Origin: Cryptomeria japonica
Lineage: Eukaryota > Streptophyta > Pinopsida > Cupressales > Cupressaceae
Assembly: GCF_030272615.1 (NCBI RefSeq)
Contig: NC_081410.1
Coordinates: 113,523,933-113,587,932, forward strand
Reading direction: 5' to 3'
Length of the DNA stretch: 64,000 nucleotides
Part shown: positions 34,546 to 46,840 of the stretch, piece after piece
Position numbering within the stretch: position 1 is the first letter of the stretch
Layout of the letters: every line of letters starts with the position of its first letter
Position numbers and translations under genes: made by a program
Notes under the pieces: generated by a model
Seen by the model: the letters and a program-made list of their open reading frames with translations, nothing else
The model's database searches: none
What the model was told of the DNA's origin: nothing

Positions 34546-36360
34546 TGTTGAACACAAATGGACCACTGAGGGGGGGGTGAATCAGTGGTAATCAAAACTT
34601 GAACTCTCTATATGATCAAAATATTAATAACAGAAGTCAATAAATTATGAGAAAAGATATTAAACACACACACACAAGCCAAAAACTCATAACATAGGAT
34701 ATATGAGGAAAACCCACATGGGGAAAAACCTCAATGAGAAATGTTGCTAGAGACTACTGCTCTAATCGAGCCTCTCAAGTAAAAGTTTTGATTACAATGT
34801 TTATGGGCACCAACCCCTAAATTTAATGGGAACCAACCCAATAACTTAGCATCCACTCAGATAATTACAATAAAATAAATATTCAAATAAAATTAAGCAC
34901 CTTGTTAGAAATGAGATTTTGTAACACAATAATTTTTGCACTTGAGATTGACTTGATTCTTTTTTTCTCACAAGCTCTATTCTCTACCCTCTAGTCTCTA
35001 TTTTCAATTTTTGCCTTCTTCTTTATGTCCTCTTCTTATATATCTACATATTTCTCTTTGATCTCTTCTTGGTTTAGTCCTTTTTCTTTGCTCTACTCTA
35101 TGTGAATAGCCTTCTGTGTTATCTGCCACAACTCTTAGCTCTTATCTCCTCTTCATATTTTAATCATTTTGCATGTAGTCTCTTTTGCAGTGTTATACCT
35201 ACATTGGTATCGTGTTATATGCACTTGCACAAAATGATTTTTTGCACCCTCTTCTATTCTCTCTATTTTTTGTCTTTTGTTTTTACAAAGCTGCTTCACC
35301 TGCTTGCCTACCACTCACTCTTGTTCACTTCTATGTAAAGAAGATGTTTTGGATTTGCATTTGTGTTTATTTTTTGTGCTTTATTTTGTATCCTCTATTT
35401 TACTTATCTTCTTCAACTCTTGGTTGTACCTTTCTTACCTTCTTAATCCTTTATTTTTCTTCTCTCTATTTCTAGTGTTAGTTGCCTCTAATCTCCTCTT
35501 CACCTTCTGCTTACTCTAGACACAAACTTTTCTATGATGTTATTGACTGCAGAGACATCGTGTTGTGTGCACCTGCAAAAATTGCTTCTCTACACCCCCT
35601 TTAGTCATTGCAGGGAATTGTCTACGAAATAATGATAATCCCAAACTTGTGTGTTATACACTTTCACTATTTCCTAGCTGCCTTGGTCAGTATGAAATGT
35701 TGCCCAGTGAAATAGCGATGGCAATAACCCGATGCATTATGCACATCTCATGTCCCCTATCGTAGTTTTGCATCTACCTTTGGTCAATGCAGAGAGTTGA
35801 CCATGAGATAAAGATAGCGATAACACGATGTGTTATGCATTTATCATTGCAACAAAGTGCGACTAACATGATGTGTTAGTAAAATTGCAACTATACTTTT
35901 CCTAAATCAAACAGGTTGTCCAATGCATTACCAATTCAATGACCTATGTCTTCTTGTCCAACTTGCAAGTTGCAATAACACACTTCATGCTTGCCTTCCA
36001 TATATTTGTATGTGACTAACATGGTGTGTTATGTTATGCTGCAACAATACTTTTTCTAGTTAAGCCATTTTGCCCAATCCTTTCACCACTCCAAGACCTA
36101 TGACTTCTTTGTCCAATTGTTAGACCAAGTAAACTTCCAATTGTGTTCTTTATCATCTCTATGGCCTTCAATGATTAAATACCTTTTATATCTCCATGCT
36201 TGGATAACTTGCACACATACAATCAAATCTGCTCAACCCTGCCAACCTGAGACAACACCATCTCTATCAATTTGATCTTCCTTTGGGGCACACATCATGT
36301 TGCATCTTTGTCCACTGCATCATCTAAACTATTGACATCAATGACAATCTAATGCCAACA
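34546..36360 (-). repeat. 3' LTR of element A (left copy)
   Basis: On the plus strand it runs TGTTGAACAC...AATGCCAACA. It contains repeated words such as AACACGATGTGTTATGCA and GACTAACATG[A/G]TGTGTTA. A polypurine tract lies immediately beyond its right end. Confidence 0.85.
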
Positions 36361-36362
36361 AT

Positions 36363-36410
36363 CTCCCCCTTTGGTTTTGATGTCAACCATGCTAATCTTC
36401 TCCCCCTTTG
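36363..36410 (-). other. Double polypurine tract of element A
   Basis: On the minus strand CAAAGGGGGAGAAG (36410-36397) is followed by ACCAAAGGGGGAGAT next to the LTR. A third block, TTAGGGGGAGC, lies at 37890-37900. Repeated polypurine tracts are a Sirevirus trait. Confidence 0.75.
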
Positions 36411-37984
36411 ACAACAATGGCAAAGGGAAACACAACCAACTATCAACCATTCATCTTCTCATTCTTCTCTCAACTAAAAACATGTCACTCCCCTTATGAC
36501 AACTACATTGTATGTATGGTAAATAATATGTTGTATCAACAACACCTCATCTTCTTCCTCATATGCAATAGCAATGCTTGCCATTATCTTGTTGACCAAG
36601 CTCAACAATTGTCTCCCCTAAGAACTATCATCTTTATGTTTCATCTCCCTTGGAGCACACCAAACTATTTAGGGAAGTATAATTTGAAGCTACAAGATCT
36701 CCTTGAACCAAAAGCTTATTTTCCTTTGATCCAAAGCATGTACCATGATTGTATGCAAACCTGTAACTTCTCTTCTTGTAGCCTTGTGACCTTTCAAAAT
36801 TATCTTCATATTGTTGATTTTGTCACTATCTTTTCACTGGTAATTGTGTGTCTATTATTGGATCGTCACTGCTTCTATTGTCTAGTCATCCTTATAACTG
36901 GTCTATTTATATTTCAATGTGTGTTAGCTTGTTATGTACATCTCCTTCCTTTTATCTACTGCAAATTGTTGATCAGATTTTTTTTTTATATTCCACATTT
37001 GTCGTAGTTCCTCTTTCATTTCCTTGAACTGATCTGCTCTCTTGCTATCATGTCCTCTATGTTGTCCACTTTTCCTGCTCTACACTCTTTCATCTAAGAC
37101 TTTTCCTTAAGTCCTTGATGTCTTGTTGCTTCATTCAACTATTTGCAATCCTTGTTCTTGTGGAGAAACATCACATCATCAGTTGTTTCATATAGGCTAC
37201 AATGTCTTCAATGTGCACTGTCCTTTTAGTTTCAACACTCTTTTGAATATCAAATCCATCCTAATACATACAACTCTTCATTATCCTCATGCTTTTACAT
37301 CATTCATTTCACTTTTATGTTGCACCATACTTATTATTTCATTAATCCAATGGGTTGTATTCTTACTTGTTCAAATAACACATTTGTCACAAAGATTTAT
37401 GTGAGCCAACCCACATGATCATCCTTTTCAAACATAAATATTGAACATTGACCAATAACAGTTCCTTTATAGTCATCTTAGTTGTATCAATTTTATTTGC
37501 AATGATTATTTTGTAACTAATCAACACAAACCATTATTTATATAGTGGATTGTCTGTAACCTCTTGTTAGCACAAGCAGTTGTACTCAAGCCAGTATATG
37601 CAACAATGCAACTATAACAAAAAAGAATTTCAATGTAATCTCAAACACCAATCTATAACTACACGCTAACACTGTCAAAACTTAATCACCACAAAGGCAT
37701 AAATGTTTGCACCTCAAACACGCTCAACAAACATATACATTTTTTTTTTTGACTAACTCAACATCAATTGAAATAAACCTAGACAATCATCATTCTTACC
37801 AGATTCCTTGTCACAAGTTCATATCCTTTGAAACAACCTTGTCCTTATTCTTTTCATAAATTTTGCGGTGAAAGATATGATCAGGTTTAGCTCCCCCTAA
37901 GTTTTTTTCTTCTCATTAAGCTTTAGATGATATCACATGTGCATGAAATGCACAATGCTTGCCTATAGTTGCATCCTTCTTGTT
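36411..37984 (-). other. Element A 3' untranslated interior
   Basis: No retroelement protein can be read here in the element's sense direction. The long plus-strand frame at 36408-37007 is antisense and has no recognisable content. This is the region left after loss of pol. Confidence 0.5.
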
Positions 37985-40054
37985 GTACTCATCACCTGAG
38001 TTTTGCTTCCTTATCCATACCTACTTGATCTCCCTCCTTTTTTCAGTTGCAACTTTTGGAGCAGCATTTATCATCTTCCTTTGTTTTTCCACCTTTGTTC
38101 TACAGGATTTTGTTGTGTGGCCAGAATTGTTGCAGCTATAGCAAACTATGTTCTTGCTAATAAGAGGAGTAGAGGTGTTTCTGTTAAATTAATTTGTTCT
38201 CCTTCTCCAAACCATACTTTTGTGATCAGTAGATGAAATAAAATAATTTCTTGACCATTTAGGGATACTACTATTTTTGTTCCATGTATGTCCCTGTCTT
38301 ACATAAGATCTACCCACTCTTCCATGATGACCATAGTTGATATATTTTACATTTTTGTTAAAAGAACAAGTGTAGGGGCTGCCATATGACAGAAATGATT
38401 TTCTTCTACATTCATAACTCTTATGACCAATTTCATTGCATCTATAGCATACAATATTCCTATCTCTTAGGACAACAAAAGCATTCTTTCTTTTATAGAA
38501 TGGAGCAAATCTATGCATAAGTTTACAATCTGAAATATTATATCCATATGTATTACATCTTTGAAAAACTAAATTTCTATTCCTGGAGAATGCAACTTGA
38601 CTCCTCTTAGACTCCTTTTTACAATCATTTTTTCTATGCCCATAACCTTTGCATGAATAAAAATAAGTAGAAAAGGAAATATTGTATCTTAAAGAGTGAT
38701 TTTGCTAGTTAGGTGGAGATCTTGTGGACTTGTTAGCTCCAATCCTTCTCCCTCTGTTGTTGTTCTTGAGTTGTTCATTTCCAGCAGTCACACATTTTTT
38801 ATTTTGTCTTGTTCTTAGTCTTAGAAGTAGCAGCATATTTTGGTCTTCTATACCTCCTTCTTGTGTCCTTATCTCTGATGAAGTCATCTTCACTCAACTT
38901 GGTCTTTCCTTTTGGATATCCATTATTGTTCCTTGTAGCAGTAACAACATTTTCTTTCTTTGGAGCAGCAAAATGTGTCTTCAAACTTTCAGCAGTAGTA
39001 ATTAAGTTATTTTCTCTCTTGGGGAATTGTTAACTTGAATGTTTGATCATGACCATTTGTGCTTGATGATACAAATTTTATGTGTCTTTTTGATGACTCT
39101 ACATAGGTAGAACATTGTCCATCCTCATATCCAATGCCCGTAGAATCCTTTTTTTCTTCTACTTGCTCAACATATCATTTAGTGCATTGGTGTTGCTCTC
39201 ACACTTAATCCTCTTCTTAAGATCTTCCTTGCAACTCTCAAGCTCTTTCCTAAGATTTTACATTTCATCTTCTAGCTTTTGGCATTCCTTTTATTTGGCC
39301 TCCAATTAATATTTTATTACTTCACTCATCCTCTTGGCTTCTTCAAACTGAGTTGTCAATGTAGTGATAGTTTGATTGGATTCTTCAAGGTTTTTGCTTA
39401 TCTGATCTTGTTCTTTAGTGGCTCACTTCTTGTACTTTTTTATACTCCTTCCTTATTTTATTTAATTCTTCAAGAGCACATACTAATTCTGCTTCAAGAT
39501 CAAACTCAGCATCAACCTCACCTTCTTCATCACTATCAAATAAATTATGATTGCTAGATTGAGCTCCACTATATCACACGTTGATGTATTCTCCTTATTT
39601 TGGGTCTCTTGTGCCATGAATAGTTGAGCTTCATTTTCATCTTTATTACATCTACAAACTGATCTACTTTTATTATTTGTATACTTATTTGATCCTTTCT
39701 TCTTCTTCTTCCTTCTAGAGTTTTATTGGGCAGTATTAGGCTCTTCTCCATACATTTTATTCAACTTGTCCCATACATCCTTTGTAAACTTATAACTCTT
39801 AACCTTCAATGACTCTATATCTAACAAGCCACTGAGAATAAAATTCATGGCTTCAGCATTGCACTCATACTCTCTTTTGCATCATAATTAGTAGGACTAT
39901 TAGGGACAGAGTATCCATTCTTGACTGCCATCGAGACATCACAACCTATAGAGAACAAATAGACTTCCATTCTTGAGTTCCAACTGGCATAGTTGGTGCC
40001 ATCAAACATTAGTACACCAGAAAAGGTATACCCATTCCCAGGTGTTGTGTTCAC
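37985..40054 (-). pseudogene. Element A gag with coiled coil and serial zinc knuckles
   Basis: The frame starts at the ATG at 40054 (MNTTPGNGYTFSG, then GTNYASWNSRMEVYL), a Copia gag N-terminus. Later come VWDKLNKMYG, a charged linker, a predicted coiled coil (DLEAELVCALEELNKIRKEY, near 39510-39450) and a TGIGYEDG motif typical of Sirevirus gag. Four CCHC-type knuckles follow. Two are complete (CYRCNEIGHKSYECRR near 38449 and CYSCNNSGHTTKSCR near 38148). The two upstream (near 38660 and 38560) have lost their first Cys, and one also lost its His. Stops and frameshifts are frequent. Confidence 0.75.
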
Positions 40055-40103
40055 ACTCTAGAATCTACCCAAGCTAGAGAAATCTTATCTAACAGGGAAC
40101 CTA

Positions 40104-40117
40104 CGGCTTTGCTACCA
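40104..40117 (-). other. Degenerate primer binding site of element A
   Basis: On the minus strand TGGTAGCAAAGCCG begins two bases after the LTR end. It resembles TGGTATCAGAGCC with two changes. Confidence 0.6.
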
Positions 40118-40119
40118 AT

Positions 40120-41692
40120 TGTTGAACACAAATGGACCACTAAGAGGGGGGTGAACCAGTAGTAATCAAAACTTGAACTATCTAAATGATTAAAACATTA
40201 ATAATAGAAGCCAAGAAATTATGAGTAGAGATATTAAACATAATTAAACACACACACACAAGGCAAAAAATCATAACACAGGATATACGAGGAAAACCCA
40301 CAATGGGGAAAAACCTCAATGAGAAATGTTGTTAAAGCCCACTGCTCTAATCCAAGGCCTTACAAGTAAAATTTTTGATTACAATGTTTATGGGAACCAA
40401 CCCAAAGGAGCACCAACCCCCTATCTGAGCACCCACTCAGGTAACTACAATGAAGTAAATATTTTAATACAAATAAGCACCTTGTTACAAATGAGATTTT
40501 GTAAAGTTCACAATATTTTTTGCACTTGAGATTGACTTGATTATTTTCTGCTCACAAGATTTGTTCTTTGTTATCTGGTCTCTATTATCAATCTTTTTCC
40601 TCTACCTTTTGTCCACTTCTTATATCTACATATTTCTCTCTGATCTCTTCTTAGTTCAGTCCTTTTTCTTTGCTCCACTCTATGTGAATAACCTTCCGTG
40701 TTATCTGCCATAGCTTTGCACTCTGGTCTCTGATCTCTACTCTTCTTTATCTTCTATTTTTCTTCTCTATATTTTCTTTCTACTAGCACTTATCTCCTCT
40801 TCATCTTCTGATCATTTTGCATGTAGTCTCTTTTGCAATGTTATGTCTGCATTGTCATCATGTAATAAATGCACCTATGTAAAATGCTTTTCAGTACCCT
40901 CTTCTATTCTCCCTGTTCTATGTCTTTTGTTTTTACAAAGTCGTTTCACCTGATTGCCTACCACTCACTCTTTCTAACTTCTATGTAAATAATGTTTCGG
41001 ATTTGCATCTGTGTGTCTTTTATGTTCTCTATTATGTATCCTTTGTTTTACTTATCTTCTTCAACTCTTTGTTGTACCTTTCTTACCTTCTTGACTCTGC
41101 CTTCTTAATCCTTTATTTTCCTTCTCTTTTTTTTCAACTCTCAACTACATCTAATATCTTCTTCACCTTCTAGTTACTTTGCATGCAAAATTTTTTGTGA
41201 TGTTATTGACTTCATATACGTCATGTTATGTGCAACTACAAAAATTGATTCTTTGTGCCCCCTTTAGTCAGTGCAGAGAATTATCTATGAGCCAGCGATA
41301 ATCCCAAACTTGCTTGTTGTACTTTTTCATTGTTTTGTGGTTGCCTTGGTCAACATGAAATGTTGCCCAACAAAATAGAGATGGAAATAACCCAATGAAT
41401 TATGCACATCTCGTGTCTCCTATCGCAGTTTCCCAGCTACCTTTGGTCAATTCAAAGACTTGACCACGAGAGAAATAGTGAGAACACGATGTGTTATGCA
41501 CTTACCATTACAACAGAGTATGACTAACACAATGTGTTAGTAAAACTACAACTATACTTTTTTTGAATCAAACCAAGTTGCCCAATGCATTACCAACTCA
41601 ATGACCCATGTCTTCTTGTCCAATTTGTAAGTTTGAATAATACACTCCATGCGTGCCTTCCATATCTTCATGTGTGACTAACACGGTGTGTT
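40120..41692 (-). repeat. 5' LTR of element A, first part (right copy)
   Basis: It aligns with 34546-36020 from TGTTGAACACAAATGG to GACTAACACGGTGTG. It contains an extra ~80-base stretch near 40710-40790 relative to the left copy. It is broken at 41692 by the LINE tail. Confidence 0.85.
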
Positions 41693-41902
41693 TTTTATTA
41701 ATTGAAAAGTGAGTTTTGAAGGGGCCCCAAAACCCTTTACATTAGATTATAAAAAGATAAACCATTAAAAACCCAGCTAGATAGAACAAAACACAAAAAA
41801 GGAAACAACTGGCAAATACGAAAAGCCAGCAAAAGTAGCAAAAGAAACAAAAGGACAACATAGAAACACAAAAGGGACAGACTTAAATAAATAAAAAGAG
41901 GC

Positions 41903-43648
41903 CTAAGAGAAATGTTTTACAAGCTCTGCAACTTCTTTCTCGAATTGGTCCATAGAGGTAGCAACACTCTTCAGATCCTCTAGGTCCTTGGCTTGTTGAA
42001 GCATCTTCCACGTACTTGTCTGGGTTCTCTTTCCATGTCCAGTAGCTCCCCCTTCAAGGGTCAAAACCTTATCCTCAGTAATATAAATTATGTTCTTTTC
42101 TTGTTGGATCTATTCCAGTTTTCTAATCATCAGACTAGAGCTATCAATAGAGGCTTTCAGAATTTCAAGGCTTTGTTCACCAATTATCTTTAGAGTATTC
42201 TCATGGATGAGAACCCTCTTCTCCAACTCATTGAACCTAGCCTCCACCACCTTGAAATGAGAGCCATACTCTCCAGTGATAGCCACAGCATCACTGATGG
42301 CTTTAGTTAATTCATTTAAGTAATTAAGCAGGGAACTGAGATTACATGTCCCAATAGCTTCTAAAGTATCCACTTTTCTAAAAGATTTCTCTTGTTTGGT
42401 TTTCATTCTATCCATTTTCGAATAGATCCATTCAATAACCTTGTAAAACTCCATCATCCCATTCTTCGTGGTATGAAGCATGGTCACTGAAGGATTTTTG
42501 TTTCCTTCGTTGAACTCTGGAAAGACAACAATATTATCTAGGGTGTCCACATCAGTAGTAGTAGCTTTGTCACTGGATGGCAGAGTCTCAACTTCCATCA
42601 CTATCTTCCCTTATTTCTTGACATCACAAGTCTATTTTTTAGGGTCTTGAGGAGTAGAATGGATCTTAGAGGTATCGTCCTTCTTATCTAGGTAGATATT
42701 AGCAATGACAGGGCTCTGCTTAGTTCTCTTCTTGGGCAGTGGGGTAACATAATCGCTATTAGTCTCCATCCCCTCATCATCCTCATCATCTTCTTCAAAT
42801 TAGATGTCCTCCTCCTACTTCTTACTCATGTTTCTTTTAACCCCTTTTCCAGTTGTCTTTTTGCTCGACCCAAAAGCCATATCTTTAACCTTCCCCTTTT
42901 CACTTCCTTTAGCAGAGGTAACCCTATCAAAATCCTCTTCCAACTCTATATCAGACCCCTCATCATCACTATCATTTGAGTTTCTAGACTCACCTTCCGA
43001 GTCTTAAATCTTAGTCATTGAATGTTGCACAGAGGAGGCCTTAGCATGATTGTATAAGAGAAACATTAACCCTTCATGCATGGGAGGGTTTCTATCTAGG
43101 TTAGGCTTAAAATCCTTTATGCTAGTGTTTAATGAGCTAAACAGGTAGACGGGAGTGAACACCAAATCTTTATGGTGGAAGTGATTCAAGAGCATAAAAG
43201 GATATCCATAAACATGAGAATATCTAGCATCAAGAGTCACATATTGCATCACAGCAAATAGAACCCATCTCCATACCTTTTTAATCACCTTCGGCGAGTA
43301 GTAGGTCTTGGTGGATTTCACCAATTTGGTTTCCTCAACTTCTTCCTTTGGGAATCACTTTATAGCTGCCTCAGTAAGCTTTCTGTCCCTGTAGAATTTT
43401 TTGGCCTCCATTGGAATCCCAGTGACTTTAGCAATCATCCCTTCATCAATTTCCACCTTTCTTTCACCTATGGTTATTTTTCCCTCCTTCCAATTCTTCT
43501 TGAATAATCTTGGAATGGTAGGTTTTTTACCCAAAATTTGCTCCATATACCCTATCATCTTAACAATCTTTAAAATAGCCCATGCTTTCAGCTTCTTCTT
43601 CCATTCATCATAGGAAAGCGGCTCAATCCTTTTCTTGTTGCCTCCCAT
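41903..43648 (-). pseudogene. Extra LINE ORF downstream of RNase H
   Basis: A single frame of 582 codons from ATG (43648) to TAG (41905-41903) is interrupted by about seven stops but no frameshift. It starts MGGNKKRIEPLSYDEW. The N-terminal half is globular with a KVEIDEGMIAKVTGIP motif, AAIK and a YVTLDARYSH motif. The middle is acidic and basic low complexity (DSDDEGSDIELEEDFD, KKTTGKGVKRN). The C-terminal third is a coiled coil (EARFNELEKRVLIHENTLK) ending AELVKHFS. It is in a different frame from RNase H, 142 bases downstream. I do not know its function. The N-terminal part resembles the ORF at 55123-58304 and may belong to a plant mobile-element domain family. Confidence 0.65.
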
Positions 43649-43790
43649 AGTGTCAATGACAAAATTTCTCCCTCCCTTCACAGTCTGGAACAAGGCAAAA
43701 ATAGAGACCAAAGTGCATAACAAAGAAACCCTTGAGATAGAAATAGGCACCCAGAAAGAGTGCAGAGTCCCATCTGCATTAAACACCAAC

Positions 43791-44651
43791 TCAAGCTTCA
43801 AGCACCGCTCTTTCCAATTCATCATGGAAACTTTCATTGATAATTACATTGTAATCATCAGATATCACTCCCTCTTTTCCATGTACATGATCATAAATGA
43901 GGATGGCACAAGCCTCATGAGGAAGATCCAACTCACCTTGCCAGCTGATCAAATGTTTATCACAAACAGCCATGTTGGTAGCCTAATAAGCCATAGTATT
44001 GGTCTCTCTATAACTGTGAGAGATAACACACTACTCGAAAGACTTAATTATCTCCTTGGCCTGGGACATAATTTTTTTAATGGTCCATGATGGGGAGGAT
44101 AGACCCTTTAGACATTTAACAATGTTGTTAAAATCTCCCTCAAGACAAACTTTATTATATCCCAAAGATTTAGCAAGGGCAAGGGCTTGATAAGCTGCCA
44201 TGGCTTCGGCTAAGTGGTTGGTTCGGGGTCCCATGGGGAGAGCCACCATTGCAATACAATAGCCTTCTTCATTTCTCATCACTCCCCCACACCCAGCTGG
44301 CCCCGAGATTCCCTTGGCCACCCCATCAAAATTAGCTTTAATCCGACCAGTCAGAGGAAAAGACCATTTACAATTTTCTCTCTTTTTCATCTTATCACCC
44401 CTGTCTATAGAAGAAGAAACATTCCAATTACTAAACATATCCAATTCATCCTTGCTCCAAAAAAGAAGAGGCTTACCATAAGCTTTCCACAATGGCCCTC
44501 TTAAATTTAGAGAACACCACTTCAGGAGAGGAAAAGGAGTCTCTAAATATTTTTTTGTTCCTTTCTTTCCAAATTCCCCAAACCGCATGAGCCAGAATGA
44601 GGTCCCAAAGTTGTTTGATGGAATTGTTCGTAGAGAGGCATCTCCAACCAA
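43791..44651 (-). pseudogene. LINE RNase H domain
   Basis: The RNase H fold is clear: IKANFDGVAKGISGPAGCGG with the first catalytic Asp, NHLAEAMAAYQALALAKSLG with Glu, VCLEGDFNNIVKCL with the next Asp, and SHSYREANTMAY. The last is followed by TAG where Asp or Gln would be expected before ATNMAV. It is the standard last domain of plant L1 ORF2. TAG stops at 44033-44031 and about 43988 interrupt it, and it ends at 43791. Confidence 0.85.
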
Positions 44652-44654
44652 TGT

Positions 44655-44985
44655 AACACTCTTGAATTGAAGCAGGAAAAACTCAATTCAGATTCCATAG
44701 CTACAAAATTTGAGACCAAATAGCATGAGAGAAGGAGCAGTGAAGAGAAATGTGGTTAACATTTCTTCCTCACTAAGGCAAAGGTAGCACCTATTAGGAA
44801 AAAAGAAGCCCTTTTACAGATATTATCAGTGGTAAGAATTTTATTGTGCTAAAGGATCCAAAAAAAGATATTGATCTTAGGAGTAAGACCATGAATCCAA
44901 TATTTAGACCAACAAGGGGAATTCTCTAGAGAGTGGCACAACAAAAGGATATCCAAAGCCATAGAATAACTACTAGAAGATTTTC
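44655..44985 (-). pseudogene. LINE zf-RVT region
   Basis: The minus strand reads SKYWIHGLTPKINIFFWILR, then KILTTDNICKRA, then a disrupted Cys/His cluster. This is the zinc-finger region between RT and RNase H in plant LINEs. It directly abuts the Copia-3 insertion site. Confidence 0.75.
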
Positions 44986-44993
44986 CAACCTAA

Positions 44994-45289
44994 TGTTGTG
45001 AAATATGGATCGAAGAATAATGACAACGATTCTGGAAGACTGATTGTTGTGAGTTATTGATGTTCTCCATCATTGAATTCGGTTTAAATACAAGAGGAAA
45101 GGTTTCCTACGTAGGGACATGTCCATATGTGGCAGTTGCCATGTATGGACATGCCCCTAAGAAGGCAACCATTCATAATAATTAGTTTGTTTATGTTTAA
45201 TTTCTGAATGGTATGCTCTGTTAATATATCACTCTCCAGATAATAATCGATTTACCATTAGTTAGATTCACGAGGGCTATATCTTAACA
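44994..45289 (-). repeat. 3' LTR of Copia-3
   Basis: The plus strand reads TGTTGTGAAATATGG...TATATCTTAACA. It lies next to the polypurine tract complement CTCCCTCTTA (45290-45299). Confidence 0.95.
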
Positions 45290-45688
45290 CTCCCTCTTAG
45301 CAGGAGTGGATCTAAGTAATTTTCTTGGGAGCATATTCTGTCATGACTTCTAACACAATTTGGGACAACATTTAATATAGTCTTGTCATGACAATAAACT
45401 CAATATCATGATATTCGGCTTAGTCCGGGACAATCACTTAAGAAGTCAATCATGAGATGATCACATACTTTAGGATCAAGATATCCGGCACACTCTGGGA
45501 CAACAACTTAATGTAGTCAATCTTGACACTTGGTCAACTATTATCAAGATCCTCACCTTGAAATAGTAACCTTAAACATAAGAAGATCGTCATCTTCTTG
45601 ATCATAGTTAGAATATTGCAATATACATTTTATTTATTTATTCATGAACAAATTACACATGGTAGGAATTTCATCCTAATAATTTCAA

Positions 45689-46840
45689 TTATAATCTAGT
45701 CATACCAAGTTTACTTCTAAAGTATTCTATCTTCAATCTTGCAAGTGGCTTGGTGAAGATATCAGTATTTTGTTCTTCAGTACTGATGTACACTAGTTTT
45801 ATGACATTTCGATCTACCATATCTCTTATGTAGTGATAAGGGATCTCAATATGTTTGGATCGATTGTGAAAAACTGGATTTACTGAGAGCTTGATACAAC
45901 TCTGATTATCAAAGTGAATTATTGTTGAATTCAAAGTTTTTCCAAATAATCCAAATAATAACTTTCTTAGCCATAGCGCTTCACGAGCTCCCATGGAGGC
46001 TGCCATATATTTTGCTTCGGTGGAGCTTTGTGCAACTGGTGACTGTTTTCTACTGAACCGAGATATCATAGCAGAACCAAGACTAAAGCAACACCTTGTA
46101 GTACTTTTACGGTCAGTGGTACTTCTGGCCCAATCAGAATCAGAATATCCTTCAAGTTGAATCTCAACATTTTCATACTTTAAGCCAAGTCCGATTGTGC
46201 CTCGTAAATATCTTAGAATGTGTTTAGCAACCATTAGATGTATCTTCTTAGGTTCACACATGAAGTGACTTAATACATTTGTAGCATAGCAGATATCAGG
46301 ACGAGTATTTACCAAATACATGAGTGAACTGACGATTTGTCTGTAGAGTGTGGGATCTGTAGGTTCTAAATCTTCTGCCTCAATTTTCAGCTTGTGCAAA
46401 TTAGTTTCCATTGGTGTAGCTAATGGCTTACACTCCAGCATCCCAAATCTAGTTAGAATATTTGTGGTGTACTTTCCTTGATTTAGGAAGATGTAGTTTT
46501 TCTTCTGCCATACTTCTAATCCCAGAAAATAATGTAGAAGCCCTAGATCCTTCATATCGAATTCTACTGCCAGATCTTGCTTATATTTCTCAATGGGATT
46601 ATCCTCTCTTGGTATCAAAAGATCATCCACATAAAGGACCAATATAATCATATTTCCATTTGAAGCCTTGAAGTAGATGTTGGGATCTGCTAGGTTCTTG
46701 GAGTACCCTAGTTTGGAGAGATAGCTATCTATCCTTGTATACCAGGCCCTAGGTGCTTGTTTTAACCCATAGAGAGCTTTCTTTAGTTTACAAACATAGC
46801 AATTTTTATCACGTATGGTGAATCCTTCTGGTTGTTCTAT
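45689..46840 (-). pseudogene. Copia-3 RT (C-terminal part) and RNase H
   Basis: Reading the minus strand: LYGLKQAPRAWYTRID near 46770, the catalytic LYVDDLLIPRE near 46640, MKDLGLLHYFLGLEVWQ, and RNase H with YSDSDWARSTTDRKST, QSSTEAKYMAAS, HFDNQSCIKLSVNP and RSKHIEIPYHYIRD. It ends KLGMTRL at 45689. The catalytic Asp residues are intact. The last 320 codons are uninterrupted. Confidence 0.92.

Noticed and set aside
36408-37007. 199-codon plus-strand open frame
   Set aside because: It is antisense inside the 3' non-coding interior of element A, with no recognisable motif. It reads as hydrophobic text from AT-rich DNA.
43635-44090. 151-codon plus-strand frame
   Set aside because: It is antisense to the LINE RNase H end and ORF3 start, with no motif.
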